Source of the DNA: Hymenolepis diminuta
Lineage: Eukaryota > Platyhelminthes > Cestoda > Cyclophyllidea > Hymenolepididae
Direction of reading: 5' to 3'
Assembly (NCBI GenBank): GCA_900708905.1
Contig: CAADRB010000069.1
Location: forward strand, 161,606 to 225,605
Length of the DNA: 64,000 nt
Numbering within the stretch: position 1 is the stretch's first letter; each line of letters starts with the position of its first letter. Both the position numbers and the translations under genes were made by a program. This document shows, in pieces, positions 24,563-39,100 of this stretch. The notes beneath the pieces are model-generated. The model saw only the letters and a program-made list of their open reading frames with translations. It did no database searches and had not been told where the DNA came from.

Positions 24563-27500
24563 CTGGAATATACAAGTACAATAGCCGTTATTTTATTCAC
24601 CCGCAGTATATTATCAAATTATACAACAGTTTGATGAAACACTCTTCTTTAAAAAAAATACAGCCTTGGATTTTAAGTCTGATATTTCAGGACGATTAAG
24701 AACAGTGGAAAAAATGTTAGATTCTGGTGATAGAAAACAGCCTACTGATGCGAGAAAATCGAATACTGAATATTCGATTTATTCTAATGAATATTTCAGT
24801 ACGTCTGAAGAAATTTTACAAGTTTGCCTCGCGCACGGGATTATCACCATTGAGTTTCCACGAACATGGAAATTCGATCCTTATTACTTCAGTTACTGAT
24901 TAATCAGTCAGTTAATCATTTCCCACATGTCCAAATCTACGCAAGAAATTGCATTTTCTTAATAAAGAAGCAGTCCATTGAAAAATAGGTCTTCTCCCCT
25001 CTTCTGCCCTAAATTGAGCAATAGTGGCTGTAGTATTCCTCAGTGGGTAGTTAGCAATATTATAGTGAAAATCTAGACAATGGAACTTTTTACATATCGT
25101 TGCAACATTGGTAACCTAGGTTTAAGAGAGTTTATATCGACTTAATTATTAAACATTCGTCATGTAATTCAAATTCATTTCATTCTAACCAGAATTTTTC
25201 TCCGATTATTGCCTTTGCCAACCACTAAAACCATTTTTATTGTTATTAGCCACGGTAAAATAAAATACATTTTGCAATCTTTAATTGTGGGATGAAACTA
25301 AAATCGGTTAACATAAAGTCAAGCCAATGATAAGTGGGAAGAGATAAAAATTCCGAGAGCGAGGTTAAGATATCAAAGAGTCATACTCCATGATTTTTTT
25401 CGATTCGGATTGTACAATTTTTACCGCATGGATAACTCACGTTCCAAAATTCGAATTTCATGATTCGTCCTCTTAAATTAAGACAAATGTTTGTCTACAA
25501 TGTCCAGCGCTTATTGGTCGGTCTTGCCACTTCAATTCATTTTTTCTCCCGATAGCTGAGGAGACAAAATGATTTTATACGATATTCATCAGCCTCAAGT
25601 CTTAACCTAGCAAAGAAGAGAAAGCCAAAACTATCTCATTTGCGATAAAACAAGGCCACCCACGCATGTAATTTAATTGCACGAAAATGTCTTTTTTTCA
25701 GAAATCACACGAATAAACTAGATTAGTGTGACCCTTTAATTTAAAGAAAGTACATTTCATCAATAAGCAGAGAGAGAGAGAGAGAGATAGATAGAGTGAA
25801 AATGATTAGAATTAAGTGACCCAAGAGATTATATCAACTTACGCAAAGGGGCCTTCGCTTCTAAGAATTTTTCGAGCGCAGTCGAATGTATTCTTGTATC
25901 TGTGCGCATCCAGGCCCTGCAGTGAAATCAGGGAAGAATAAAGTTAGTAAATATAAGGATAAAAAGAATAACTAAATTAGTGAGCCATGACTATGGGTAT
26001 TAATTGTATAAGAATAATTCAGACAAGGATTAAGTTAATAATCATGCACTTATGTATTTAACTGTAAATGCAATTGTGACACCTATTAGGGTTGTTGACA
26101 ATGAAATGATACTTGAAGGGTAGATCACAGGGCTGGCCTTGTCAGGCTGACGTGTGAGTTTTAATCCTTGCTTTCCCTCTAAGATGTAAGTTCGATGAAG
26201 TGGAAATAGTAAGGAAAAACGGAAATAATGAGAAGTCGTTAGCAGTTCGAACAGAAAATAATGTTGCATTATTAGCGATTATCAAAAGGCTTTCATTTCT
26301 AGATTCCGCAAAATTATGTCAAGTTGATTTAGCCACCTTTTCAAAGCACAGTAGAAGTATATCCGAATAGGGGACTTGTCAAAATAATAAAGTGAAAATG
26401 TGGTAGCGAAATTAATCTTAATTTTAATCTAAAGAGCTTTATCTATAGACAGATTAAATGATCACTCTCATTCTGCTTTAATTGCCATTTTACAAATAGG
26501 GCCCTTATTCACATCAGCGTTATCTTGATTACCAGCCTAAGCAAGTGAATTTGTTAGTAATCTTCATATAGTAGCTAATGAGCCCAAAGACGAGACGGCT
26601 CTTGCAAAGTGAAAGTGTATGGTGTACTAAGCCATACGCAATAAGAGAATGCGATTACATGATTTAATAACAAACGGTAGACCAGTGACTCAATCAACTA
26701 AAGCATATCTAGAGTAAATAAACGATGTAAGCATGCTTCTCAGAAAAATTGAGTTTATGCCAAGATTATTCAAACACTGTCTAATAATTTACATTATAAT
26801 CAGTGTTGTACGATATCCTATTTTTCGAATTTATTGTTATTATTGCACTTGAATAAAACAACTATTCCCATGTCTATTAAAATTTAATCAAAAGTCTTAA
26901 TTCCTTGGAGACATTTACTATTAAGGAATCGCAATATCTGCAGGTTGTTTTACAATGGGATTTCTCAAGACGTTCAGCCAACCCAAAACGTGCTTCAAAT
27001 AACGTAAGATATTAAAACCCCATTTAAGGCATCCTTAACCAACTGTATTCACTGCAAAAGCAGGGATTAGGGTGGGCAATCTTCTTCACACTCTAATTAT
27101 CATTGGATCACTAATTTGCATAATCCCGATAAAATTTGAGTTTGGTATTAGAGATAATTTGTATCAAGTTAATAAACTCCTGAAAGTGGAGCTTAAAACA
27201 AAACAGTCCGAGTAACAAATTTTAAATATACATAGAAATGAAAAGGATAATTTTAAAAAAATAAAATCAAAAACAAAAGAGATGTTTCTTGTTTTAATAT
27301 CTGCTATAACCTTTTTAACCCGCCAAAATAGGCCCAAATTTCCCGAACGCAATAATAACGTGGAACGTCAGCAATAGTGGACTTTAAAATATCGCAAGGC
27401 AACGACCCCGAAATTTAGCACATTTTAACAAAACCCCATATTTATAAATAATTCACAATAAAGTTGTTAAGTTAACTTTTCTTGGATAAAAATTATTTAC

Positions 27501-30500
27501 TTTTATTCAACACCTCCCAACGGAAGTTATTTATCCATATGACCGAGCTCTGGATCAAATTTAATTCTTTTCGGAAGTCTTCGGAAGCGTCCGGAGCGAC
27601 AGTCGGACCGATAAGTTTCAGGATTCCGAGGCGGAAGGAGACCACACGCGTTCGGATAGATCTCCGCTGGACCCGTATTCGGTTTGGAAGTTAAGACTGT
27701 GCGCCGAGAACGGAGATTTTTACGATAGCGCACTCAAATTTGGAAACCGACAGGAGGAGTCAACCGGTGTATGAACTGTAAAAGACTACCATCATCCCCC
27801 TTGTGACATGAGAAGCTGCCTTTTCATAATGTCAACAATTTGTTCATCCAGATAATTGAGGTAAGGCGGAGAATGTAAAGGGAGATATTTAGATCACGAC
27901 AAAAGTCCTCAAACCGAGTAGAAGGAAACTGGATAGTATTACTAAATAACTATTTTTGATATGTCGTAAGTGGTGAATACCCGACTGAGGTTGTTGAACG
28001 TACCGGCTATAGTAGACTTAATGGGTATGACCTCAAGACTCTTTGAATAAGCTAAGAGATTATTTGGATAGATTTAACAAGAGGGAGATTAAAGTAAGAC
28101 CAAGGAACCTTAGTTCGAGAGCACATAAAGAGACTCTGGGGAAGTGTTAGTGCAGCCATTTGTTTGGCCTCACCTGAATTTTGCATAACTATTTTTGATA
28201 ATATTCGATGAGTGAGAAACGGATTGAGGAAGACAAATTTTCTCAGGTTAAATCCATTTATCATCCACTGGTGCCGATTACTTAGAACAGAAAAGGAGCT
28301 CTGGTTTTGCTCAAATGCGGTTAAACTGATCAAGACATTTTTTGAGACTTGATCATGGGGGACATTTTAGGAATTTTGGGGGAGGCAAAAGTGCAACATC
28401 CTTCTTCATGTCCCTTTAGGCCTCATATTCGTAATCAATCAGAAAAGATTTCGGAACTGAATGCTGTTTGAACGCGGTAGATTCGAAGATAAGTCGTGTT
28501 GGAACGACTGCGGGGATGGAAGATACCTTAGAGTGCGTGAGATTCGTTACCTTTACACAATCTCTGACTGATGACTGCAACTTCATATTATAACTGACCA
28601 CCTGTACAAGAGCTGCAGTAGGAAGCACCTTAGGAAAGACAATTACAACCAGACATTGAGTAACATATTTAGAATTTAGAGAAGCAGCGGTAGTAGACAT
28701 CTTTGAAATATCAGGAGACATTTTTAGCTTAGATTTTGGTAGAATTAAACTCTCAGACTTTTTTTTCGAATTTTGGGAAGTCCACTGTTTTTCTAAAAAT
28801 CGAAGTCGTTTTGGCTTCCGGCTTTGCACAAACCATCAAAGATGGTAAATAATGTGTGCTCGCTGCTGTTATAACCTTCTTAGCCTCCCAAAGTAGCCAC
28901 AAATTCCCCAATTCAGTAATAATGAGGAATAATCGTAATAGTAGGCTTTACTTTACTTTACTTTAACAAGTACACGATGTTTGCAAATAGTTAACAATAA
29001 GATTGTTAATTTTACTAGATAAAAGTTATTCATTTTTATTCAACAATTCCCACTTCTTAAAATTTGTGACAACGTCTGACAAGGAAGCATTGATTTATTT
29101 GAAATGATTCAATTGCTTATTCTGATTTGATAATTGGACTTCACGATTTAACTGTATTTTTCATATTCGAATGTAGTTGCAATTATCCCTCTGGTTGCAT
29201 GAGACACTCAAAAGAGTGAGGAGATAAATACAGGCTAAAGCAAGCCAGGGAAAACGAACGGATGTAATTTTCGGTCTTAATGACTTTTGCTTTCAGTCCT
29301 CTAAACTACTTTTCAGTCACTCCAAATATAATGACAAAATAGTTATTACGTCACTAGAAGTTGCGAAAATGAAGCACACTTAATGGAACTAGTTTTGTGC
29401 GATGTATTCCTGATATACAGGATGATTGACGAATAAAGATCTCAAGACGTTTAAATATTCAAGAATGTGCCATGCTATGAATTTCAGAAACGAGCTTTTT
29501 GAATACAGAGACTGGAAGAAAGTGTTCTCCTTCATAATGTATTCAAAATAGTTGAAACAATTGTCAAAGAAAATTAGTGGTTAAATAAATTCAACTGAAA
29601 GATCAAATTATTTATTTGTAATTAATTTTTAATACTACAGCATAATAATATACAAGCCTATGTTTCCCTATTTATTGGATGATTATTTCAATTTAATTTT
29701 TGCTAATTGGATAAAGATTTAAATATATATTTAATTGAGTAAAGTAATATCAATAATACTTATATATGATGTGTCACTGATTGTCGCTGATATACAGGAT
29801 ACATAGGGCATTTTAAGACACCTTACGCACTTTTAGAAGAACAGAAAATGAAACGTTTGATGGTTGAAGCTTACAAAACAAATAAACATAATATAAACCT
29901 AAATCTTATTCTATATATCCACCTTCGGCTCCTATCACTGACTCATTTCGAGTCCGAAAGCGACTGCAAGCTTTCATCAGATGGTCTTTATTCATGTCCT
30001 CCATTCCTCGGACCATTGCTTCCTTCAGAGAGAATTTGGTGTTGAGGATGCTCATTAATTTTTTTTCAACCACGTCCCGCCCCACACGTAATAATTCAAA
30101 GGGTTAAGGTCTGGTAAGGTAGGAGGCCATAAATATAGTGTGACATGATGACATGAAAATTCTAGGCCATCCTGGGTTTTGAGAGCCTTGCGGGATGGAG
30201 CCGATTCCAGTCGGAAGACACAGGGTCTTCCTCCATTTTCTACGCTGTCTATCCAAGGCGGCTTAATAACAATAGTTTGAAAGGTCTCCACATAGGCATC
30301 TGTATCTGCGTTGATTCTAAGGCTCTGTGGAAAAATTGAGGAGTCATGATGTGCCCCTCCCTCACTGCTAACAACACCGAAAATCGCCACTGTTGCTGGA
30401 AACTTTGTGTGCGTGCATAACAGTTGGAACTTCATTTGGGTTCATCCGCACATACCCACCTATCATTTCTTCGATTGACATTTTCATCCTGATGGAATCC

Positions 30501-33130
30501 TTTTCTCGGTAGGAGAAAAAACAGAGACACTTCTCTTCTTCTGGGTGCTTCAATTTCTTTAAGAGTCCTTTTACACGCATCACATGATTCTTTTGAACTG
30601 TTTGTGTCGACATCAACAAACCTCGCCTATAAACGTATGATTCGTATCCGAGGTCTTAATGAACAGCATTCCTTATTGTTCTTTCAGACACTTGAAGATG
30701 TTTGACAAGATGTCGGGCATTGACTTCCCACAATTTTCGTCTAGTATACAATGCGCTCTTCTGACAAACTCAAGTAATCTGAGTAGGTGAGCAGAGCGCT
30801 GACTGTACTCTTTTCTCTTGCTTGTGACCAATTCGTCTCCATTGTTTTCATTCAGTAACTACTTTTTAACTTTGCAAACGAAAGACCAGACCATTTTTCG
30901 AAATCATGAAATTTCTAAATTTCTCTGTTTCACTTTTATTGACACTTCTATTTCATTACTTATGGTAGTATCTGTTATGAGATCTTCTGATATAAAAATA
31001 CTTTAACTATTATCGGGTTAGTTTAAATTACAAAAATATAAGTGTTCTCAGATACGTTACGAACTCCGTATATATAAACTTTAAAATGCGTACCAAACTC
31101 GTTTTATCTCGTCTCATATGCATCGTCTTTAATTTGTATAATAGAACTATTTAATGAACAAAAATACTCACTTGCATACGAGTTTTGATAACATCTAGGG
31201 GGGTGTTGCCATAGACAGATGCAACTCCGGCCACAATACCGAAAAGACCGGTGATCAGTTTAGGTACCGGTTGATTAGGTGCTGTGTCACCTCGATGTTT
31301 TCGGTAAACTTCTTTAAGACTCTCCATCGTAAAGAAACGGATCGCCTGATTTGTACCCTGCTTGAAAATTGTCGGTGTTACGCCTTTGTACAAACCCGAG
31401 AGACCTAAGAGAGGGAATGAGATTTATCAAGTTAGTTAGTGAATTGAAATTTGGCCACAGTCTTTAAAGATGCCAACTCATTAATTATTCCAAATCTCCG
31501 TCAAGAAAGTAATTTTGCTATATCGATTAAACAGAATTAGAAAAGTTTTAAATTAATGATTGGTTAATTATAGCAAACCTTTACGTTTATCTTTCAGAAC
31601 TGACTGATGAAAACGTTTCTTTCACGAAGATTACTTATTAAGAGTATCAAATTTTGATGGGTCCAATCGAACGCTCTTAACAATTCACAAGGAATGTTGC
31701 TTTTGAAGACAAAAAAGACCTAATCGCAACTGGGGCTACGCAGAAATCTTCGTTTCACAACCGGAATCTCACAGCCGGTCTTTCCCCATCCCTCATAAAA
31801 ATTAAATCGTTATTTGTCTTCCGTCTCGATCAAGTGTCAAGTTGACGTTCTCAGTGTACAGACCCATTACAGTATTCTTTAAAGAAGCCTATTTATTTCT
31901 TATGCATCCTAATATCGATATTCGTGTCTGATTACCACTCCAATCTTTCAGATAGTAACTTAATATGTGAATATTCGAGCTGGCTACGTGAAACTCTAAT
32001 AGAATGCCGAAGTGCAATTAACCATCGATGAAATCACCTACAGTGAGGCAAACTGAAGCAAATTGTAAATTGTATACTTAACGTATGAAATTTCAAAAAG
32101 TGAACATCGATCTTAAAGAGATTCATGTAAACGAATAATTTACTTTCTTCTTTAAGTTGCACGCTCTGGGTTCATGAACAGCGTACATTTCCGCTCCGTT
32201 TGAGGTCATCTAAAGATTACATGCGATCCAGTATGTAATTATATAAGAAATAAGAAAGTCGCATCTTAACCCTTTGAATTTGTATGTATTTCCTACTTTT
32301 GAAGCATAGAAAGTTAGAAGTAATGTAGATAAATTGATATAATTTATCAGGAGAGCTCTGCGTGAAGTTTGAGGGGTTTTCATCTAATTACTCAAGAAAA
32401 AAAATTTTTCTCTTATTCAAAAATGTTAATAAAAGAATGAAAAAACTTAATTTAACACCCAAAAAATAGCGTAATTCAACATAAGTCATAGCATATCGAT
32501 TTCAACAACAGTGAATTTAATAACGTTTCAATTTATATTAGTTCGACCGACTTAAGTACTTTTTAGTTACTTTTAACCGAAACACAATGTACTTTAAAAT
32601 AAATGTGCATAATTAATCGATATTTTGCGCGTTTTTTAAAAAGAATTTAACATTTGCGTCTGTGATGACTGTGCTCCAATAAACAAATATATAACAATGA
32701 TAAGCCATAAAGGTAGAAATTTCATAACAAAACTAAGAAAATATGAGTTTTAAATGAATGTGAGATTCGAACACGTTTTATAAAAGAAAATTAAAGATCA
32801 TATAATTAATGCTTATTACATCGATTTACATGTGGAATCACTCAATATAATGCCTAAATTTGGAATCTTCACAAAAAATATAATAACTTCAATGTAAAAT
32901 GTTTTGAAACACCATATAGAGCAGAATTTTGCATCTTAAATTAAGAAGACGAAATTATTCATAAAAAGCAAGTCTGAGACTAATCAAACTGTGACCGTCA
33001 TTGGAGAATTTAGGGGAAAAAACGCCTACCGTCTCCTTCTACACTTCTGGAAAATTTGAGACAGCAAACTCTTAGGAAGATTACTCCGCCTTTTATTAGT
33101 CTAACATTTAGTTAACTGGACAAACTAGCA

Positions 33131-33162
<32 letters not shown>

Positions 33163-36100
33163 CACAATTCTGTCGTACGACTTAAGCCACCAGTTAAAAG
33201 GGCAAATCATTTGCTAATAGCGGAGAAAGACTCATTTTTTAGGGAGATCAATCAAGTTTGTATCTTCCATTGAAAGAAATAATATGCGTGAATTTAAATG
33301 ACCTAGGATATGAACTTCCCTGATCTTGTTTTAAATTAGAGAGTTTAGTTTATTAATGTAGACTGTCAATGCCTTCTTAAGAAATAAAATCTGTCTAAAC
33401 TCCCCCACAAAGAGTTCATGCGACTCGCTCTCTTCCTCCTACTTTGAGAAAAAAACAAAAAACTTCAGCGTTTAAGACAACAGAAGATACAAGTTAGTAA
33501 AGATTTTCATTGAATATCTAAGTTATAAATGAAATTTCAAAGTAAAAATTGATATAGCTGGCTGCGTCTATGAGTCTAGACTTAAAACATTTAGAGATAA
33601 ATCTGAATGGTGTTGAACTTTTAGTTAATTTCGGTAGGTGAATTATCTGTGAATTATCCAGTTCGAAAATTCAGTTTGGCAGTAATCTCACCTTCTTAGA
33701 AAAATCTCTCATAAGAGGGCGACAGATTTTTCAAATCGCAAAGCTTTCAGGTACATGTCAACAACACGTCTAGACTAAGAAAGGGCTTCCTAAATCTCAT
33801 TTTAAATAAAGAAAAAGCCATTGAGTCCCCTAAATAACAAGAATAATTACTGCTGGATGTCTTGCCTTAAATATAGAATATATGCATGTTGGCCACTACG
33901 CAACCAATGTTCATTAGATTAGGTAAAATTAAATATTGTTAGCGTAGACATTCTTGAACTGATTAATATAATTACATAAGAACGTAAGTCTAATCAAACC
34001 GAAGAGTTCCCTTATCGATTATTTGCACGTAATACACTTATACTAAAGGATGCTAAGCTAATTGGAAGAAAAAGTTTGTCATTCTTCATTTTGTGTAGGG
34101 AGTAGACTCACAGAAATGCAGGTTATGGTTTTTTTCATTTCCCCGTTTTCCGTTAAATTCAGGTACATTTATTAATGATTCCAGTGAGAATCTTTTGCTG
34201 GTTAGTAAATTAAACTGATTTCGAAATTTGAAACCTAAAGTAAACTGAATAGTTCTTTTATCGTTTGGTTGGTTAGTGAAAGGAGTGGGAAGTAGTGTTT
34301 TTTCTCCCATTTCAGTTAAATACGAAACTAACCAGATAGGTTCTGAGAATAGTACACAAAATAACTTTATATATATATATATATATAAGAGTACTTATTA
34401 CAATGCAATTTTAAGCTATAACGTGTACCCGATATTGAGGTGTTTGCTTTAATAAGGGAAAGAAAGCTGTTTTAAAAAATATGGAAAAAACACATGGGAA
34501 ATCTTATTAAAAAATAATATATTCACATTCAATTTCTTGAAAAAACTTTTAGACGTGATCAATCATGGATGAAAATAAGGATAAAAATTAAACGAGCTCG
34601 TCAGAAGAGATGAAGATAAAGCTGAAAGTTAGACTAAACAATATCTGTTTCAGTTTTATTAATTTTTTAAAGAACTAAAACCGGGCCCTAGTAATAACAT
34701 TATTTTTCTAAACCGATTAAATGAAACTATCGTCCAATCCCTATGGTCTGAATGAAATACATAATAAGCTATAGCAAAGTAAGTCCGGGCATTTGCAGTT
34801 CTGTTAATTTGCAGCTAACTCATCGAAATTGATAGGAACATGAAAAGCATGGGTAAGGCTCAAGACTGTCATTACTAATCAAATCGAAGATATTCCCGCC
34901 AAGATTGGTCGGCGTGTTCGACTATTCACTTCCTATTTCTCTATTTATGCGTAAATGAAATCTAGTGCAAAAGAATATATTCTACTAAACAAACAGCAGT
35001 ACGAGGCCATGAAATTAAAGACTATGTATCATTCTACTTTTACACTGTGTGGTTTAGAATAATTTGAATAAGTGAAAATTATCTTAGTTTTATCAAAACA
35101 GACAACTTCAGGGAAGACCACTTTTAATTTAAGAATGATGGTGAGTTATATTTATAAATATAGGAATATAAATTTAATCATTCGCCTGTCTTGTATTATA
35201 GCCTTAACAGCATTCAAGCCGTACGCTCTTTTCCGTAATTTTGAAGGTAAGTCTTTTGAATAAACAATCTTCTGGTTTAAAGGATATGTGGACAGAAATC
35301 TTACAGTTACACTACAATAGCGAATAACTCAACACAGTGGAGTACCGAATTCCTTGGAGATGCTATGTACTCCGTGAATGAAGCCACGGTAGTGAGGATT
35401 CGGAGAGACCTGATCATTAATGAATTTGACTTTCACCGTTTCCATTGGAGTCACCACCAAAATGGCTTCACAGACACCCGCTCCTAAAATAAAAAGATGA
35501 ATTAAGACGAATTTAAAAAAAGAAAGTTTAGAGGATTTATGAAAAGGGATTGGATGTTAATATAAAATTTTTACTCAGATTAAATCGAACTCATAACTAT
35601 ATTAAATCCGAATATTACGAACAAATTTTCTTAATTTCGTAAGATATTCGCATATCTGGGGTTTGGAGGTTAACCTTTTTCTTTAATTTCAGTTCTATAA
35701 ATTTAAAAATAAACAGAAACTTACCCATGCCACAAAGTAATTTTCGGGCAGGTGTCAAAGTGCCATCGGGAGAGAGGTTGTGTCGCTTGAACTCCTCAAA
35801 TCCTCCAAACCTTGAAAAAGGACAAAAAATTGAAAATTAGATCAAAATTGTTAGAGTTGTTATTTAAAACTGTTAGTAAAGTAAATTTTGATAAACTTTT
35901 AACTACGAATGTAGTATGATTAATACAATCGATCGAAAATATGATCAGGGCAAGGAGGCGTAGAACTTTCAAAATGGCATTTATCAAAAGGAAAGAAGAG
36001 TGAAATATGACTCTTTCTTGAAGCTTTGATTGTTGCCTCTTTGTCAGAATTTCAACAAGAGATTCGTTTTCAGGGCGATTGGAGGGCATGAGCTCCGATT

Positions 36101-39100
36101 TTTATGAGCGAAGATTACATTCACTTGTTGTCTCGTTGTCACATTTCACAAAGACCTACAACACCGATATCCCAACCAGAAGAAGGAAGACGCAAGTTCT
36201 CCCTGTTATAGCGAAAACTTATTACAGTTCAATCCGAACTATGCATAGCACATCGTAATTCATATCAGTTCACGTAAACAATAAAAAGGTTTAATCAATA
36301 TTTTAATGATAATAGGAAGAGAATCAAAGTAAAATTCAAATCATAAAAAGAAAATTTTTAACAATTTCGCATAATTATTTTTTCCTCTTCGTCACCTCTT
36401 TTTGAAGTCGCACTTTCGTTTGACTTCTTTGGTTTCGCTATAAACCCTTTGATTTGATCAGAAAAGAATTCGGATAGTTGGGCAGAATTAGCCTGCTCTT
36501 CACCTGTCTTTTTCCTTCTTCTTGGCTTTCGCCTCATATGACCGCAACAGAACACTGGAATCACTATTGATTTCACAGGAAGATTTCCATTCTCCGTCAT
36601 CTCGATAAATCCCAATTCGGATGACATTAGAAGAAAACATGCATTTCATATCGCACAAATATACTGAGTTATGGGAAAAGCGTTTAGCTGATGTAAACTT
36701 TGATACTAGTGAAAAAATTAACTCTGTAGGGCTCCATAAGTACAAATGAAAGTAAAAATACCCAAATGAACCAAATTTCTCCGAAATGCTACATATATAT
36801 ATATATATATATATATTCGGATAAATGCCGTTTTGTCCTCAATATAATAAGTGTATATTTCTGGCAACCTTGTTTACAATCAATGTTTCAACATGGCGAA
36901 TGTGTAGTAACCCAGATTTTGGAATAACCAATTCTAACGCTAGGTTCTATATCCCAAGATATGGATATCCTATCCAGCTACGACTTCAGAATGTCCCTCT
37001 TTTCTGTAAGAGTTCATTCCCCACCCTATTTGATAATTAATCCCTCGTCTTACCCCATTTGTTTCTTTGTACACGGTGCTATTCAACTTAATTGGTTTTG
37101 TAAATTGGAATTACTTAGTCTGTTAGATTTCTGGCAGATTAAAGCCATATACACTGGTATCTGTGTTAATTGTCTCTTGTTATCTCAGATGTTGTCAAGG
37201 TTTCTGAAGGTAATATATTTTCCATAAAGGAAAATAAGTGATAGCAAAAGTGCAAAATCTACCATAATGACAAATCTCGTTAAGTGATTTCTAAGCTAGA
37301 GTTCTGTTCCTTCCTAAATAAGAGCTGATTTTCAAGAGTTTCGAGGCTAATGGGTCAAGGACGAAAAAATATTTTATCAGTTGATCGGTTGCTTGTAAAG
37401 TACATTCAGAGCTGCAGCCTTGTTTTAATATGTCAGTCTAAGAGAATTGACCAGTTTCTTGTTTAAAAATACAAGTAATATAAACAACTTGCACCACAAG
37501 ATGAAGACGATTGTAATGAAATAATTGCAGAACATTCTTCAATAATTAATTTTAATTACTTCGATTCATAATCAGTTTTAAAGTTTGTACGTGTTTAAAT
37601 TCAAGTATTGTAAACAAACATTTTCGCAAATATGCAAATATCAATCAGAAAAATTCAATTATGGGAATATTTTTCCTTTTATTTATCAAAAAATGTACGA
37701 GTCTAAACTAAAACACGGGTCATCAACCTGCACTATTTGAAATTATTGTGTAGAGATAAGATATCATATTCATTTTATTAAATTCATATTAAGAATAGTC
37801 TTTAATTTTAAAATTGCGTTGTTTCACCATTCAATAACATTGTTAAGGATACATTCTAAAATATTTTCTTTACATTTTATCACTAACGCTTGTGAGATAA
37901 GTTTGACCTCTCCTTCTCAATTTAATAAGACATATCAATTATGAAGTTCAATTTAATTTAGGTTAATAAAAATAAACCCATGATTAAGACAATGGAGCAT
38001 TTGATGGAAATTCCGACAGATACGGTTCTACTTAGACAAGTGGTGAAACTTGTCTTGGAAAGATTTATGTTAAAACGATCAACTGTAACAGTGCTACGCA
38101 AATGCGATTCCTTGCAGATAATGATGCTCATGTACTCATTGCCTGATAACACGATAAACTCCCTTTGAGACACGATAATTTGTGTATGATCAACTTCGTT
38201 TGTTTATCTAAACTGTTTAAATTGACGCAATCGACTAAGACATGTTACTCCTGGGGCCTTCTAGGTAGATACGTAGTTCCAAATACAATATGCACATAAG
38301 AAAAGATATCGGTACTGCAAATGCAATGAACTTCAATGACTTTCTGACGGTCAAACCACAGCCTATTAGGATGTCATTCACAATAGTTGGTAAACTTTTG
38401 AGAAGCATAAAAATTACATTTCTTAATAAAGTGAGGAAAATAACAAAAATTACCAAACCACATTCTCTAATCTAAGCTGAATAAAGAACATAAGAAAATG
38501 CCAAACTGTTTATAAAATTACAAACAAATGAAAGACTTTAAAGCTATTCATATAGCTGTCTGGATGGAATAATATTTTCTAGATTCATAAACAGATAATG
38601 TATAAGAAGTTGTCAACCGCCCAGGTGTATTCACTCAAGAAAAAAAGTACCTATAAGTGTTTAATATGTGCATACAAATGTTGTTAAATTATGAATGGAT
38701 CACACATATACTGGGTCTAATGAGTACACATTGAGAATTTTGTGACGGTTTCCAGCAAAACTAAAACTGAAATCACTATTTTTTATAGAGAATGAACTAA
38801 GACTGGGAAAGATGTCATTAATTGTCGTAACGCAAATCCACAAAAACAACAAAAATTCTTTAAGTGAAAAAAACTAATGGTAGCAAATTCCTTATTACAT
38901 GGTAAGTATCTCTATATTCAGTTAGGATCATCATTAACTCGTTTAAAAATATCAGATCGGTCTCTAGCTTTAGTCATTATCATTTCTTGCCTTGGGATAA
39001 ATTAATCAGTTTATTGCAAGAAATATCCTTTAAAGCTGTCCGAATTTTTCTCACACAGAAATGCTGAAAAATCTTGAATAAAAGTTAATGATTACCGAAC

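Larger units (their letters stand above)
27302..29045 (+). mobile_element. Small non-autonomous LTR-retrotransposon-like element
   Basis: Two similar segments of about 211 and 182 bp lie in direct orientation about 1.35 kb apart within citrate carrier intron 5. Both begin near TGCT..TATAACC and end TTTTTATTCAACA or TTTTATTCAACA, so they have TG...CA ends. Both contain (C/T)AATAA.(A/G)TTGTTAA before the end. The internal part has a GC-rich stretch after the left repeat (27570-27780) and a purine-rich block TTTTGGGGGAGGCAAAA near 28375. The longest internal frame (28416-28829, minus) matches no gag or pol protein I know, so the element would be non-autonomous. The repeats are diverged, so it is old. 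Confidence 0.5.
31405..35345. other. Citrate carrier intron between exons 4 and 5
   Basis: About 3.9 kb of AT-rich sequence. Apart from (AT)n runs near 33142 and 34368 I see no exon or clear element. Confidence 0.5.

Noticed and set aside
29848..30045. 65-codon plus-strand frame
   Set aside because: It is antisense to the C-terminal part of the decayed mariner transposase.
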